From Cloeon dipterum (taxonomy: Eukaryota > Arthropoda > Insecta > Ephemeroptera > Baetidae): DNA of 64,000 nucleotides. The stretch covers positions 31,562,545 to 31,626,544 of the forward strand of contig NC_088790.1 in NCBI RefSeq assembly GCF_949628265.1. The letters run 5' to 3'. The stretch's first letter is position 1. Each line of letters opens with the position of its first letter. Shown here piece by piece: positions 1 through 13,700 of this stretch. The notes below the pieces were generated by a model, which ran no database searches, was not told where the DNA came from, and worked only from the letters and a program-made list of their open reading frames with translations. Position numbers and translations under genes: made by a program.

Positions 1-255
1 CCTCGTGGAAGCAAAAATTTAACTTAATTTGGGTTAAATTTTATTTTAAATTAAAAAATTCCAATTATTCCTACATGTAACGGAGTCAAACCATTTTTAA
101 GGTTCGTTTAATTAGTAAAAATAAATATTTTGATAATTTTTATCGTTATCTTACAGTGTCTAACTAATTAAATAAAAACAGAATCTATTTATATCCCAGA
201 ATTTTTAATTACGTCGTAAAGATAAAATCTAAAACTAAAATAAATTTCATTACAG

Positions 256-3200
256 ACGGTCCAGCATGGATTTCCAAGCAAACCGACTGCTCTGGCTTAC
301 GATCCGATTCTCAGCCTGCTCGCGATCGGCACCGCCAGTGGAGCAATCAAAATGTAAATAAACCTTAAAGCTGCGTGTTTAAATCTTAATTTTAAATTGT
401 TCAAAAATAGATTCGGAAAGCCCGGAGTGGAGTTTTACGGCCAGAACGAGGTTTCCGACGGTTGCGGAATTAATAAGATAATTTTCCTGAACGGCGAGGT
501 TAGTTTTAATTAAAATAACGAGAGTTTCATCACGATTTTGTCCCGAAAAAGGGCCGGCTGATCACCATCCTCAACGACAACTCGCTTGTTTTGTGGGAAA
601 TCGAAGAGACCAAATGTGCCAAATTAGTGAAAGTTCGAGCGCTCGCCCTCGAGGGAAAGTGAGTGAAAGACAGAAAATTCAGTGGTTAGAATTTATCATA
701 TTTTTTGTCCAGGCTGAAGAGAATTTCCGCTTCTCGACTAGAAAGCGGAAATCAGCATTTACTTCTGGGAACGGAAGGCGGAAACGTGTACCTCCTCAAC
801 ACCCGCTCCTTCCAAATGGAGGAAAATATCATCTACCAAGATGTCGTTATCCAAAAGTAATATTTTTTACTCTCTTGAGTAGTACTAATTCCTCGTTCAG
901 TGTGCCTGAGGACTACAAAATCCGGCCGGGAGCCGTGGAGGCGCTCGAGGAGATGCCGAACAATCCGAAAAAGCTGTTAATCGGCTACAACCGCGGCCTG
1001 ATGGTCTTGTGGGACAGAGAAGCTCAGCGCACCGAGCAGACCTACATCAGCACGCAGGAACTGCAGAGCTTCAGCTGGCATCCGTCGGGCTCCAAGTTCA
1101 AGTCGGCTCACAACGACGGCAGTCTCGTCACCTGGGACGCCTCCGTCGGGGGCCGAACGCCGCTCGAAGAGCCCACCACAATTTACGGGCCCTTCCCGTG
1201 CAAGCCCATCACTAAAATCCAGTGGCACGACAGCAAGAGGTTGGTTAAAAATTAATTAAATTGTATTTTGGGCTATAGGGATGTTTCCTTCGACCGGATT
1301 TTGGTTTAAAAAAATAATATATTTGTTGATGTGCGTGAAACCGAAATTTTATGGCGCTGGAAAGAGGGGCGTAACCCAGGGAATACGATATGGCGGTGCA
1401 GACACTGCTCGCCGCTCATAGGGGGCGTGGTGCGCCGCCATATTATATTCCCTCGGTTACGCCCCCCTCTTCGTCAGTCAATTTCGGCTGTTTCGACGAT
1501 TAGTATTTTTTAATACCAAAAATTCAGTCAATGGAAACATCCCAATTAATTTTAAAGGTGTTAGGCTGATGTTGAATAATCTAATTTCAGTGAGGAACTG
1601 GTTATTTTTGGTGGTGGAATGCCGCGGGCGAGTCACTCGGACAGGTACACCGTGACAGCAATGAAGGGGACGGACGAGAAGCACGTAGTCTTCGACTTCA
1701 CGTCTCACGTGGTCGATTTTCTGACAATAATGCCTGAGAAAAATGCGGCAGCTGGTGAGCACCCATTATTTCTAATTTAATTCAAATTAATTAATTTCTC
1801 GCGGAGCAGGTGGTCAAGCGCTGGTTGTTCTCGCCGAAGAGGAAATAGTGGTGATCGACCTGTCGGACCCAGAGTGGAGAATGATTCCGCTGCCTTACCT
1901 AGTGTCTCTGCACGCGTCCGCCGTCACTTGCCTGCAGATGGTTTCGCCCGTGCCCCACGCTCTGTGGAGCTATCTCAAAAAAGCCGGCCGGCAAAGCGAA
2001 GCGACCTACTCCAACAGCGCCTTTCCCATCACTGGGGGACATTACGCCAATGAACAGCCTGAAGGGGAGGAGGAAAAAGAGTCCATTCACGAGCTGCTGT
2101 TGACCGGACACGAGGACGGATCCGTTCGCTTTTGGGACGCGGACGGAGTGGCCCTGGCGCCGCTCTTTAAGTTCAGCTCGGAGCCGTATTTCACGACTGG
2201 TGATGACTTTGACGATGACATAGCCGACGATGCTGGTGATGAAGAGGACTGGCCACCTTTTAGAAAGGTATTTAATATTTCCTGAAGCCACATTTTCGTA
2301 TTCCTAGGCGGGGTAAATAATGGTTTCCATAAAAAAAAATTTGTGGTGCAAAGTAAAACACGTTGCTTTTATAGCCTCTGCTTGCACGTCACAAATTGTT
2401 ATTTGATCGAATTTTTTGGCCCTGAGGAATTGAATTGATTTTATTAATTTTAAAATATAATTTGTTCAGGTTGGATGCTTCGATCCGTATTCGGACGATC
2501 CCCGACTAGCTGTGAAGAAGGTAGCACTGTGCCCGTTCACCAGCACGCTGATTGTGGCCGGCACCGCGGGACACATTTTAATAGTAAAGCTGAAAAATCA
2601 GGACGAGCCTCCCAAGAAAATAATCGTGAGTGAAATAGTCACGAAACCTTTTTTATTTTATGATAAAATCTCGTCAGGGAACGGTGATGAACATCGTACG
2701 GGACAGGGACGGATTCGTGTGGAAGGGCCACGACCAGTTGAAACTGGCCGAGAGCAAGGGCAAAATGAAAAAGCAGGCTGCCCAGAAGGGCGCGACGGTG
2801 GAGGCCCTGGTGCAGCTGCATCCGCCGGCGTCCATCACGGCCATCACTCTACATTCCACCTGGGGCGTCCTGGCTGCGGGAACGGCTCACGGCCTCGCCG
2901 TTTACGACATCGTCAGACACGTCTCCATCCAGACCAAGTGCACTCTCAATCCTAACGGTACATTCCAGATGAATTATTAATTATTTAGAAATTAATTGGG
3001 CTTTTTTTAGACTTGTCTGGAGCAGGCGACACGCCGATCTCGAGGCGCAAGAGCTTCAAGAAGAGCTTGCGCGAGTCGTTCCGACGGCTGCGGAAAGGCA
3101 GGTCTCAAAGAAACGCCAATCCCAACAAAGCAGGCTCCCCTGCTGCCTCGCCATCCAAACCTGAAACGTGAGTGCCTACGACAAAACTAAGAGGATTTAA

Positions 3201-6200
3201 ATATAAATGATTTTCACAGCTCTCAACCTGGAGGGGCTGCGGGAACGTCAGTGGCTTTGTCCAGACCTGTTGAGCGGCAGGTCGAAGCGAGGCCGGTCGA
3301 AGACGCCCTGGGCAGCATGGTCAGGTGTCTCGCCCTAGAAGACACCTTCCTCGTCAACCGTAAGTTCTACTGACTTAATAAAATACAGTAAAGCAACGGC
3401 CGAACACTTAATACGAGTTTTGGTATGCCCTTTACGAGGCAGGTGCTGGCTACCAAATTGTCATCTGAGTTTATTTTTTAGAAGTCCGGTCCTAATGACG
3501 CAGAATTTAACGGCAAATCTGATGAACGTTGGTTTTTTACTGTATGAGCCGAGTTAATAATTTTTTCAGCCAAAACATGCAATATTTGACACTTGCCAAC
3601 TTTGGTTTTCGGTGCCCAGATGGGGCCCTATGGGCTGGACGGCCCCGATTCGAGTACCAATCGATGCCCCATGGTGAGGCGCGTCCGACCGTTTGCGGTT
3701 TTTCAGAATTGGACCATTTTTCGAAATTAGAAAATATAATTTCAGCCAAAGTTTCAAAAAAGTCGAAATTTAAAAAACAAATCAACGTGAAACTGATTTC
3801 CCCGGAAATTTAAAGGGTCTTATCAACTCCATTACACGTGCAGCTCCAACGCCGGTCTGCAAACCGATTTTAAGATTTTTGCGCCCATAGAATAATGAAA
3901 ATTAATTTTTTTCGGTTTTTCGGCTTCGCGCGATGAGCAATTTTTACACGCGAAAATGGTTTTATTTTTGTTAAAATTCGGCCGATCGTCCGATCGTTGA
4001 CCAAGACCCCTCGTCGGACACGTCTTAGAAGGGGCTTTGATCTGCGGTACCCTGATGACCTTTTTCAGGGTACTCCGCGCCCTGAGATTCGCTTAGGTGC
4101 CGTTTTTTTAGGGTTTTCAGTACTTTCGGGCACAATTTGGAGATAATTTGCGAAGATTTGTTACCCTTTCCCCACCGACCTTCCTCAGGTCACATAATTA
4201 CAGTTTTGCCAGCGGCGTTGCTAATTTTTTTGAAATGTTTGTCAATTTCGCCGCCCATCCAGATGTCCGAAGGGGCCAAAGGGCGCAAGCCACTTTTTTT
4301 AAAATTAAAAATTAATTTTTTTACATTTAGTAATTAATATACTTTCTTATTTTCAGAGCAAGGAACGTCGCCGACGTTGTGGGCCGGGACAAACAGCGGC
4401 AACGTGTTGATATTCGCGGTGACCGTGCCGAAGGGAAATAAACGGAAAGACGAGGACGTTTCCTGCCAGCTGGGCAAGGAGATCCAACTCAAGCACAGAG
4501 CGCCCGTGGTCAACATCATCGTGTTGGACGGCATCGGCTCGCCGCTGCCCATCCCTGGGGAGGTGAACGCCGGCCTCGTTCCCGCGCCTGACATCGTCGG
4601 GCCGCACCGAGTAGTCATTTGCTCCGAAGAGCAGTTCAAAGTAATAAATAATAATTTTATAAGTCTTAATTAAATTAATTTATTATTTTGAATTTAGACC
4701 TTCACTCTTCCTACCCTGAAGCCGTTCTGCAAGAGCAAACTGACAGCCACCGAAGGGTCAATGCTGCGGAGAGCAGCTGCCATTCGTCTCACGCCGTCCA
4801 ACGTCCGGGCCGAAGAAGCGCAGTACGCCTTGTTCGGCATCACAAACATGGGCGAAATCCTGTCGCTCACGCTTCCTGACCTCAGGAGACTCCTGGCTGT
4901 GCCGTGTATCAAGAGGGAAGACATTAAGTAAGTCTTTCTGAAGGAAAATCCGCCTCTCGGAATGTCGGAACTTACGTAAAATTTTTTCTTGCGTTCTAGT
5001 GAGGTTAGAACATCAAAATTTGGGTCAAAAGATGGATAATTTGACGGCAAATAATTGTTGTATTCGCAAAAATTAATTTGGAATATTTTAAATTGAAATA
5101 GATTTAAAATTTATTTTTAAATGTAGAATAATTTGGAAACTAGATGTTTAATTTATTTTTTAAAAAGGGTTTAAGTGTTACCCTAAGGGTTAAGAACATG
5201 CCTAGAAATTTTCAGGGTGGTGAACCTTTTAATTTTTTAGATGCAGAGGGTCAAAGGTAAATAAACGGATATTTTTTAAGTTTGGGGGAAAATTAAAAAA
5301 TTTAAAACGTTCTATTGGTTGATTTTTACCCTTGAAACAATGTTTTGGGTCCCGTTGAGGTCACTCAAGACCATCAGAACAAGTTATAAATCGTACCCTG
5401 GCGTCAGGGTAGCCCTCAGAATTATCAATATCTTCAATTATCATTTTGTTTCAACTTTAATTATGTCGAGAGCTTTTAGAAAAATTTCTTTATTACAATT
5501 TGACCTTTTGGGAGCTATCAGGGTGCTCAGGGAACGATATTTTATGCATGTCAGGGTCATTATGTTAAATATTAAATTTAATTGTTTCAGTGGCATCTCG
5601 ACGCTGGGATTTTCCCGCAGCGGCGAAGCCATTTTCCCTGTGTCGTCGAGCGAACTGCAGAGGGTGAGCATGGCGACGCAAAAGGTGACGGAGCTCAAGT
5701 GCCACCTGACCAACATGACGCGCTGCAAGCCGGAAGCGACGACCAACGGCACCACGAACGGCGACGCCGCGTCCGAGAGTGGAGCTTCGGAGGCCGGTAG
5801 CAAGAAAGGTACATCGCAAAGGTGACTCGCAACTATGCGTGTCGTGTGCAACCAAAACCAGACAGCATGATGCCTCCTCGAAATCGATCATTTGTGGCAT
5901 GAGTTTCGTCCCAAAGTTCCGAAACCCCTTTTTTTGCTCGCAGATTTCCTATTTTTTCTTGCTGCATGGAGTAAAAAGAATTTTCTTTTTGATAGAATGA
6001 TTCCAATTTTGGCTTTTGTTTCAGATGAGGCAACTGGAAGCGCGAGTCTCAACGTTTCGTCAGGAACAGAAGAACAGCTGGAAGTTAGCATGGGAGAGCT
6101 CACCTTGGATTCGGTCAAAGATCATTTAGCGTGAGTCGATTCTTTTCCAAGGAACGCCTAAAACTAGGTGCAACACTTTTAACTGTCTTAAAAGTGTGCC

Positions 6201-8503
6201 TCTGTAATTTTTGTAACTAAGTCATATTTTTTTAACCAACAAACCTACCCAGTAAAGAAAATACAACAAAATTTAGAATTTTTTTTCTATTTTTTTCTAC
6301 ACAAAATAAGTTGTTTAAAAAAAAATCGGCGATTAGGTCTAAAAGACGCAGAATCTGATGAACTTAAGCTTTTTACTCTACGATCCATAGGAGCTGAGTT
6401 TTAAATTTTTTAATTTAAAAAAAACGCGATTTGTGACATTTTAACTTTTTAATTTCGGGGCCCTATGGGCCCGACGGCGCTGATTAAGGTACCAATTGAT
6501 GCCCCTTGGTAGGGCGCATCCAGCCGTGTGTGGTTTTTCAAAATTAGATCTTTTTTGAATTTTTTAAAAAAAAAATCTTATTTGCCGAAATTTTGAAAAA
6601 GTCGAAATTTTTAATGAATTCCGCCGGCCATGTCTCGGTCTAGGTCAAAAATTCGAATGAATGGCTCCTAAGTTGACGCGAAATTTATCTAGGATCATTT
6701 TAAGACTAAATAAGAGCTGATCTGATCGAAATCCTACGAGAAGATAATTTTTAAACTTTGAAAAACGTGATTTTTGCACTGCCTCCATACGGATTACATG
6801 GGAAATCGATTTTTTCCTGGACGGGGGATTATAATGGGTTCTCTCCTAATCCATCGCACGCAAGGAACCGCCGTCGGTCTGGAAACCGATTTTCAGATTT
6901 TTCATGCCCATAAAAAAATTAAAATTAATTTTTTTCGGTTTTTCGGCTTTGCGACGCGCAAAATGGTTTTATTTTTGTTAAAATTCGGCCGTTCGTCCGA
7001 TCTTCAAGCACGACCCCTCATCAGATAGGTCTTGGACGGGGCTTTGACCTGCGGTACCTTAATGACCTTTTTCAGGGTACCCCGCGACCTGAGATACATT
7101 CCCAGGTCGGTTTTAATGCTTTTTCACCAATTTTGAGCACATTTGGTGATAATCAGTGACGATTTTTCATCCGTACTTGTCACCGACCTTCCTCAGGTCG
7201 CGCGACCTGAAGACGTTTTTTCCTGCGCCTCGACGGACAGTTTCTTGAAGGGCCCGAGGGGCTTGTTGATCCTTTAATGCCTGATTTCTATTTCCATTTA
7301 TCAGTATGACTTGATTAAAAATTTGAAACGGAAACAATGTGCAGCCCCAGCTCACCCGGAGTGACGACCTCGACCCCAAAGTCCTCGCCGAACGCCAACA
7401 ACTCCACTGCTATCAATTCGTCGACGCCGAACGAGAAAAAAGAGGCGGCTGCAGCCTTGAAGAACGGCGGCAACAGTCAATCGACGGAGCAGAGTAAGTT
7501 TAGTCGATTCGCCGGCCGTATCCTTGTGCATGCACCAATTTCCCCAAATTCCGTATCAGCTTTTAGCCTGTATGTACACGTATTCTAGCGTCTAGTCTAG
7601 CTTTTGTCGAGAGTAGTCGCGGATAGCTGCTAATGCATAGCGTGCAATTGTGTGTAGAAGTGCTTGACACCCCGCCCGACGTTGTTGATCAAGAAAATGA
7701 TGCAGAAACGGCAACGGCGGCGGCGGCGGCACCAACACCCGAGCCGCACAGTGAGGTCAGACTCTCCGCCATGCTTTCCCGCTTTCGGTCTTTGGTGGAG
7801 GAATTTAGCAAATTATTCTGTCTATCAACAGCTCTGATTAACATCGCCCTCTTTCCCTCTCCATTAATCGGAATAATATGATTATTTAATTGTTAATTGT
7901 TGGAGTTAGTTAGTTGGTTGGTAGTTAGTTGTTGCCTTCGAAGGACAAAAATTCGCTTATTTGAATTTTGAATCCTGAAATCAAGAAATTTTTAATATTT
8001 GGAGCTGCCAAAAGATTTCATTTTTTAATAACACGTAACACAAACTAAAGATTAATCGATTCCAAAGCCAATATTTGGTTTTTAATTGTATTTAATTTCC
8101 CAAAACTCATTTGATGGTCCTAGAAAACTGAAAAACACATTTTTAAATACATTTTAACCTTTTTTGTGTCCTTTGAATGCTAATTATTCTGTAAATATTA
8201 TTAAAACTTAACCAATAATTCCTTACTGCAATTTACAAGGCCAGAAAATCGCTGACCATGTGGAAATTTCCCCGATATCTCTCTGTCACGATTGGAAATT
8301 TGGCCGATCTTACATGTTACAATTTCCAATCACGACAGAAAGAGAAAAAATATTTTCTGAAAAAACCAGCGGCACAAAGACTAACAATTTTACTAATAAA
8401 TGATTGTTTTTTGACAACTTTTGTAACAAAGTTGTCTTCGTTTTTGCAGATTAATGGCAGTGCAGACGGCAAAGCTCCTTTGGCAATCTCCGAGGATCTG
8501 TGA
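256..8503 (+). CDS. l(2)gl: Lethal(2) giant larvae homolog (5' end missing)
   Basis: Cortical polarity and tumour-suppressor WD40 protein that acts with Scribble and Dlg and is antagonised by aPKC. Exons: 256-353, 411-498, 552-658, 713-856, 901-1239, 1591-1754, 1810-2267, 2470-2625, 2678-2957, 3011-3167, 3220-3359, 4357-4640, 4698-4927, 5591-5808, 6025-6130, 7345-7493, 7658-7755 and 8450-8503; all phases close (about 1089 residues). The first visible exon encodes [17 protein letters not shown], the start of the first propeller in this family, so only about 30 N-terminal residues should lie upstream. The exon at 3011 encodes the basic aPKC target loop [20 protein letters not shown], which separates Lgl from tomosyn. 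[12 protein letters not shown] near 6110 is the conserved late Lgl segment. The last two exons are the least certain: the 7658 exon uses a modest GTCAGA donor, and without it the frame stops at once in the 8450 exon. Several introns are filled by repeats A, D and E. Confidence 0.93.
1278..1547. repeat. Repeat A, copy 1 (inverted-repeat element)
   Basis: Bounded by GGGATGTTTCC (1278) and its complement GGAAACATCCC (1537-1547), with internal GTGAAACCGAAAT-type and TTCGGC..TTTCGAC segments that pair. About 270 bp in l(2)gl intron 1240-1590, nearly filling it. No coding capacity, so MITE-like. Confidence 0.7.
3485..4300 (+). repeat. Repeat D, copy 1
   Basis: Carries the D blocks: GACGCAGAATTT, GGGGCCCTATGGGC-type segment, ACCAATCGATGCCCC, ATTCGGCCG and the CTTTTTCAGGGTAC segment. 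It fills l(2)gl intron 3360-4356. Confidence 0.7.
5190..5560 (-). repeat. Repeat E, reversed copy
   Basis: Reverse-strand CTAGAAATTTTCAGGGTGGT, CCCTGGCGTCAGGGTAGCCC and ATCAGGGTGCTCAGGGAACG blocks in l(2)gl intron 4928-5590. Confidence 0.5.
6330..7260 (+). repeat. Repeat D, copy 2
   Basis: Has the full D block order including GGGGCCCTATGGGCCC, GATGCCCCTTGGTAGGGCGC and GACCTTTTTCAGGGTACCCC. It fills l(2)gl intron 6131-7344. Confidence 0.7.
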
Positions 8504-9540
8504 GAGCTACGCGAGCGTCCGGCTGTCTCCTCCTCGCCCTGACCTGAAAGACTTCACAGTTATCCAACTTTTATGTTATGGATCTTAATTTGCATTTGGC
8601 GGCACGCATTTTGGAACCGGCGTTGCGTGTTCTTTCGTATTTTTCATTGGACGAGAAAGAGAGAGAGAGAAATAGAGAGAGAGAGAGCTTTTAAAGTTTT
8701 TTAACTTGGAGAAAAACGCTTTTAGTTTTCATAAAATGCAACTTAATTCGTCTACTCGACCAACGATTTTTCTCTTAAGTAGAAATTAAATTATAAAATG
8801 TGAATTTGAAAGGTTCACACGCCTCATTACTTCCTATTAACTTAAAATCGGCATCTTTAACCCCATCTGAAAGGTGATAGTTCGACTTCCCAAAGTTTAA
8901 CACGAGAGAAAATAGTAAAAAAGTTGTTTTGCATATATCGTTTGTTGCACTGTAAGAGTTTGAATAATTAATTTAAAATAATATAAATGGGCTGACCGAC
9001 TCTTTTGATTTAATTATTGCTGTACATAATTGCGCACCCTTAGACTGGTGGTAGCAGCAGTTTCGTCGTACCATGCAGAAATTTGCAGTTATTTTTTTAA
9101 GAAAGAAAATTATCACGCTTCAACCACAGCAGCTAACAGATATGGTGATCATTTCATAGAGGAGCTATCAAAGTATCTAATTTCTGTGTACTTACGAATC
9201 GTAAATTAATTTAATACTTAACTAATACAAAAACGGAGAGGTGTTATATATTATCTGTTTTCGCCTGACAGGAGGAGAGATATATATTAGTTATTATTAA
9301 TTTTGTTAAAGACATCATCGATAGACACACTTTTTTGCCATGTTTTACGAGAGCATCACCATTTATTATACATTTATAATTGTAACTTTTGTTCGTCGTA
9401 ATAATATAGCAGCGCTTCAATCCCGATCCACTCAATAGTATTATTGAAAAGTGCATCAAATTGCTCGGAAATGTTTAAACGTTCTACATTTGAATAACAT
9501 GATGTGTTATTTTGAATAAACTGAAATTTTTAACCTATTT
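8504..9540 (+). other. l(2)gl 3' untranslated region
   Basis: AT-rich sequence after the proposed stop codon. It contains an AG dinucleotide run at about 8655-8688 and an AATAAA signal at 9515-9520, a reasonable polyadenylation site. No coding signal is visible. The exact transcript end is inferred from the AATAAA only. Confidence 0.5.
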
Positions 9541-10780
9541 TCGCTTGTTTTATTCGTCCAAAACTGTTTAAAGACTCTTTATTGAGCCAAATTTTAAATT
9601 AAAAACCGTTATAAACATCACTGGAAACCAGATTAGCACGACGCACACAAGTATGGCGTCGCTTTGGGTTGCACGGCGCTTTGAAACGAGTAAATAAACA
9701 ATAAATAAATGTGGTTAAGAAGTGATTTCAACAAACAATTTTGATATAATCAGTTCACATGAATGAATTACGCCGATTAAATCAGAAAATCACTCACAAA
9801 ACAATCACTGGCAGATAAAAAGAGAGCTCAAGATTCCCACTTAGCGACGCCATCTTGGATCTGTCCGGCGGGAACCAATTTTCTACGTGCTTTTTTGTCC
9901 CCTGTGAATTCTTAGAAAATAATTCACCTGATGAAAAATCAAAATTCATCGCGAATTTGCCATTAAACTCCCTCTTATTGAATAAAATCCGTTAAACTAC
10001 ATAAATTCAGCGAAATTTAATCAAGAATTTCATGCCAATCACGAAGAAATCACAGCAAGACCAAAGGAATTCCTTTTTGTAACCCGATCTGTCCATGTGT
10101 TCATTCATTCGTATAAACTTTCAAACTTTTGGCGCGCTCCCGTCGCCGTCAGTCAGTGCGCAAGGCATACGGGGTACTGGAGCCAGGCGCCATTCCGCGA
10201 GGTTGACGAGAAAGAATTCGTGGATTTTAAGGTCCAAGTTGCACGCTTTTTGCACTTTGGCGTTCGGCATCGGGAGTCAGCAGGATCGCGACCTGATTCC
10301 AGATCGAACCAGGCGCAAGCCGCCTTTCTGAGGTACGTGAGAGGCGTTCGGCGGGCGTCAGACGTGTTCGATTATTGTCTGCTCGCCCGTCCGTGGAGTG
10401 GAACTTTAAAACCTTCGAGGTACCTCACCTCTGAATTGACTCTCGAGTCGCGCTTTTTGGTTTTGCGACCCTAGGTCACGCCTTCTTCCTTCCGCTGCCG
10501 AATTATCAAACCTGAGCAGTTTGAAGAATTCGAGTTTTAAGGCGAAATTTTTGAGTTATTTTCATGAAATTTTGATGATAAACACAAAATTTTATTATTT
10601 CCGGGGCGAGTCATGAGACCAGTGATAAGAATTTTGAAAACTAAACTCTTGAATTTATATATTTTAACAGTTTTTTGTTTTTCTAAGAAAAGGGGCGTTT
10701 ACCCTGCTGGCACGTCACTAATTTATTTGTTTTCCTCTGACAGCTCTGTAAGTCTGCAAATTGGGCCATAAAATCAAACC
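9541..10780 (+). promoter_or_regulatory. Intergenic region with PPP6R promoter and likely non-coding first exon
   Basis: AT-rich to about 10,090, then GC-richer. A YY1-like GCCATCTTG motif lies at about 9850. A strong donor (GAG|GTACGTGAG) occurs at about 10,332 and a pyrimidine-rich acceptor ends at 10,743, 37 nt before the PPP6R ATG. This fits a non-coding 5' exon ending near 10,332 spliced to the start-codon exon. The transcription start is not identifiable, and the open frames at 10,095-10,474 look like chance frames in a GC-rich leader. Confidence 0.4.
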
Positions 10781-13700
10781 ATGTTCTGGAAGTACAATGC
10801 TGGTGCCTGTTCTCACCTAGAGACACTACTTAGCAAAGAGGTGAGTCCTTCAAAATAAATTAAATTCGTCTATTAATTTTAAATTCCTCAGGACGTTACC
10901 CTGGAAGAGGTCTTGGACGAGGAGGACATAGTACAAGAATGTAGAGTTCAAAACAAGAAGCTCATTGACTTGTATTTAAATATTTATTATTTAATTTACG
11001 AATTAAATAATTTAATTTCACAGTTTAATGCGGCCTGACATTTTGGAGCGACTCGTAAGTCTGACCACAGAAGAGCCTTCAATAGAAATCGAGGAGAAAC
11101 ACCGATTTCGACACCCGAACATTGCTTGCGAATTGTTAACTTGTGATGTGCCCCAGCTGAACGAGCGCTTGGCCGGCAACGAGGCGCTGCTGATCAAGCT
11201 CTACTCGTTCCTCCAAAACCCCAACCCCCTCAATCCGCTGCTGGCCAGCTTCTTCAGCAAGACGCTGACTGGCCTGGTCACCAGGAGAGCCGAGCAGGTA
11301 CGCCACGAGTGCTTCTTGGTGTGGCTTTTTAAATTGGAGACGGAAATGGGAAATTTGTCGATGGGATTTATTTTTTATGATAATAAATAGCTTGTTTTCT
11401 AACATTTTTCGGTATTAAAAAATCGTCACTGCCGCGCAGGTCCTTTCAAGATGGCGTCCGTTAGCGTCAAATGAGTTTTTGCCTTAAAATTAATCAAATT
11501 TCCCAAGTCTCAAGTCTTTCAATCGCTAAAAAATTGTGCTAGTCGCTTTGCGGTCTGGATTTTGATTTTTCGAGAATTAAAAACACTCAAACAGATCTGA
11601 AATCCAGCTGTTGCAGGCTTTGCCGATGATGTATCTAGAAAGCCAGACTCTTAACTAATTATCTAATTTACAAATTGAACCAGTAAGCAAGTCTCAAGTA
11701 ATTAATTTTCCTCGCTCCTCCTTTGTCCTCGCCTCTGCTACCTCGCCTCTTTCCCTCGGCATGGTCGATTCGTACCGATTTCTCACCTGTCCATTCCTGC
11801 CACTAGAACTGGTACTCCTATCAGTTCACCTGCTTGCAGGTTTTAGAATTCTTGAAGAATCAGGAAGACGCCGTTGGCTTGTTGCTGAAACACCTGGGCA
11901 CCTCGGCAATCATGGATCTGCTCCAACGGCTTATTACCGGCGTCGAGGGCAACGACATGAGGAAAAACGCTCTCTCTGTGAGTGATTTAATACCTTGGAA
12001 CTAATTTTAATTAATTTAAATCTTATAAACGAGTGGCTTGGGCCCTTCGGGCCTCCAGACGGGTCCATCGTGGCGGCGAAATTGTCCGAAAGATTAAAAT
12101 AAACAGTCTATATTTTATAAAAATTCGAAGAATGGTCCGATTTTAGAAAACAGGACACGGCTGGACGCGCCTCACAGAGGGGCATCGATTGATACCTGAA
12201 TGGGCACCGTCCGGCCCATTGGGCCCCGTATGGGCCCAGAAAATAAAATTTAGACATGTCACTAATCGCGGTTTTTCAATTTTAAAAATTAATAATTCAA
12301 CTTCTATGGTTCGCACAGTATAAATATAAAGTTATTTAAACCTTCCGCAAAATTCTGCGTATTTTAGACCTGATTTCCGCCGCCACCAACCTTTTATTTT
12401 AATTTATATTTTTTTAAAATTTCCATATTTCTGCCTCTCCGCGAGAAATCATTTGATTTTAATTATTTTTTGAGTGGTTGGACGGGCAAAACGTGATCCA
12501 GCGCATCATCCAGCTGATGGGACCTGAAACCGAGCCCGAAAGACACTGCAACGCGTCGCAGCTGCTGCTTGATGTGATTAGAATATCGAGAGACAACTTC
12601 GGAACGTGTCCCGTCGAGAGCGGCGGACCCGATCCGATCCTAGAGAGACTAGAGTCGTGAGTGTTTACAATTTTTAATAACACCTCGCTCTTAATTAATG
12701 AACACTCAACTGCCAGGCCGGAAACTGCGTCGACCGTTTTGGACTTGATGCTCTCTGGCGGGGACCAACGTAGTGAGAGCGCGATTGTCGGCGGAGTCGC
12801 CGTCCTCCTCACCCTTCTCGAAACCAGTCGCATCCCTTCGTAAGAAATTTGTTTAAGTTTTTTTTTTTTTTTAAATAACTAGAACTGACTTCCAGGGAGG
12901 ACAATCCAGAAAAGAATGAGAGTTTCTGCCAGAGCAACATTTGCAAAGCCATCGTTCCTCGACTCAAAGACCTTCAAGACGTGTTATTAAACCCTCCAAA
13001 GAAAGCTGCGATCAAAACGACGGCCGAACACCTCGATCCTCCCTTCGGAAACACTCGCCTGCAAATTTGCCGCCTTATAACAGCACTTGCCGCCACTCGG
13101 GAGGCTCAGGTTTTATCCACCCTAGCAGAATTAGGCACCTTCGGCGTTTTACTGGTACGAATTCAACAATGAGGATGTTTGGCACCAAGATTTTTCGTAT
13201 TAAAAGTGCTAGATTTATTTTAATGTGCCTGAAACCGAAATGTTTGGCGTCAAAACAGCCAAAAAGGGCGGCGAAATCGAGGGAATACAGTATGGTGGCG
13301 CACCACGCCCCTATGAGCTTCGAGCAGAGTCCCTCGGCTATTTCGACGTCGAAAATTTTGGTTTCACTTAAATAAAAATAATCTAGTATTTATTATTATT
13401 AAACTCTGGTCAGGGGAACTTTAACAATTCTTAGGGATGGAATTAATTGAATTGTTTTTTTTTTCAGGATTTGTTTTTTAAGTACAAGTGGAACAACTTC
13501 CTCCACTCTCAGGTCGAGTTTTGCATAACAATGCTGCTGCAAGTGCTGCCTTCTCCGGAAGACGCTCTTTTGAATCAAACGGTGGTGATCAAAAGCTCTG
13601 GATCGAGTCCCTCGACTCCGCCTGCAGAGCTTGCAGACGCGGGAGACGTTCCAAAGAAGGAGGTGGAGGAGAATGCGGAGGCGCCGCAGGTGGAGGAGGG

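Noticed and set aside
7903-7935. GTTAGTTAGTTGG-type stretch considered as telomere-like repeat
   Set aside because: Units are irregular and do not match TTAGG or TTAGGG arrays; it is a simple low-complexity run.
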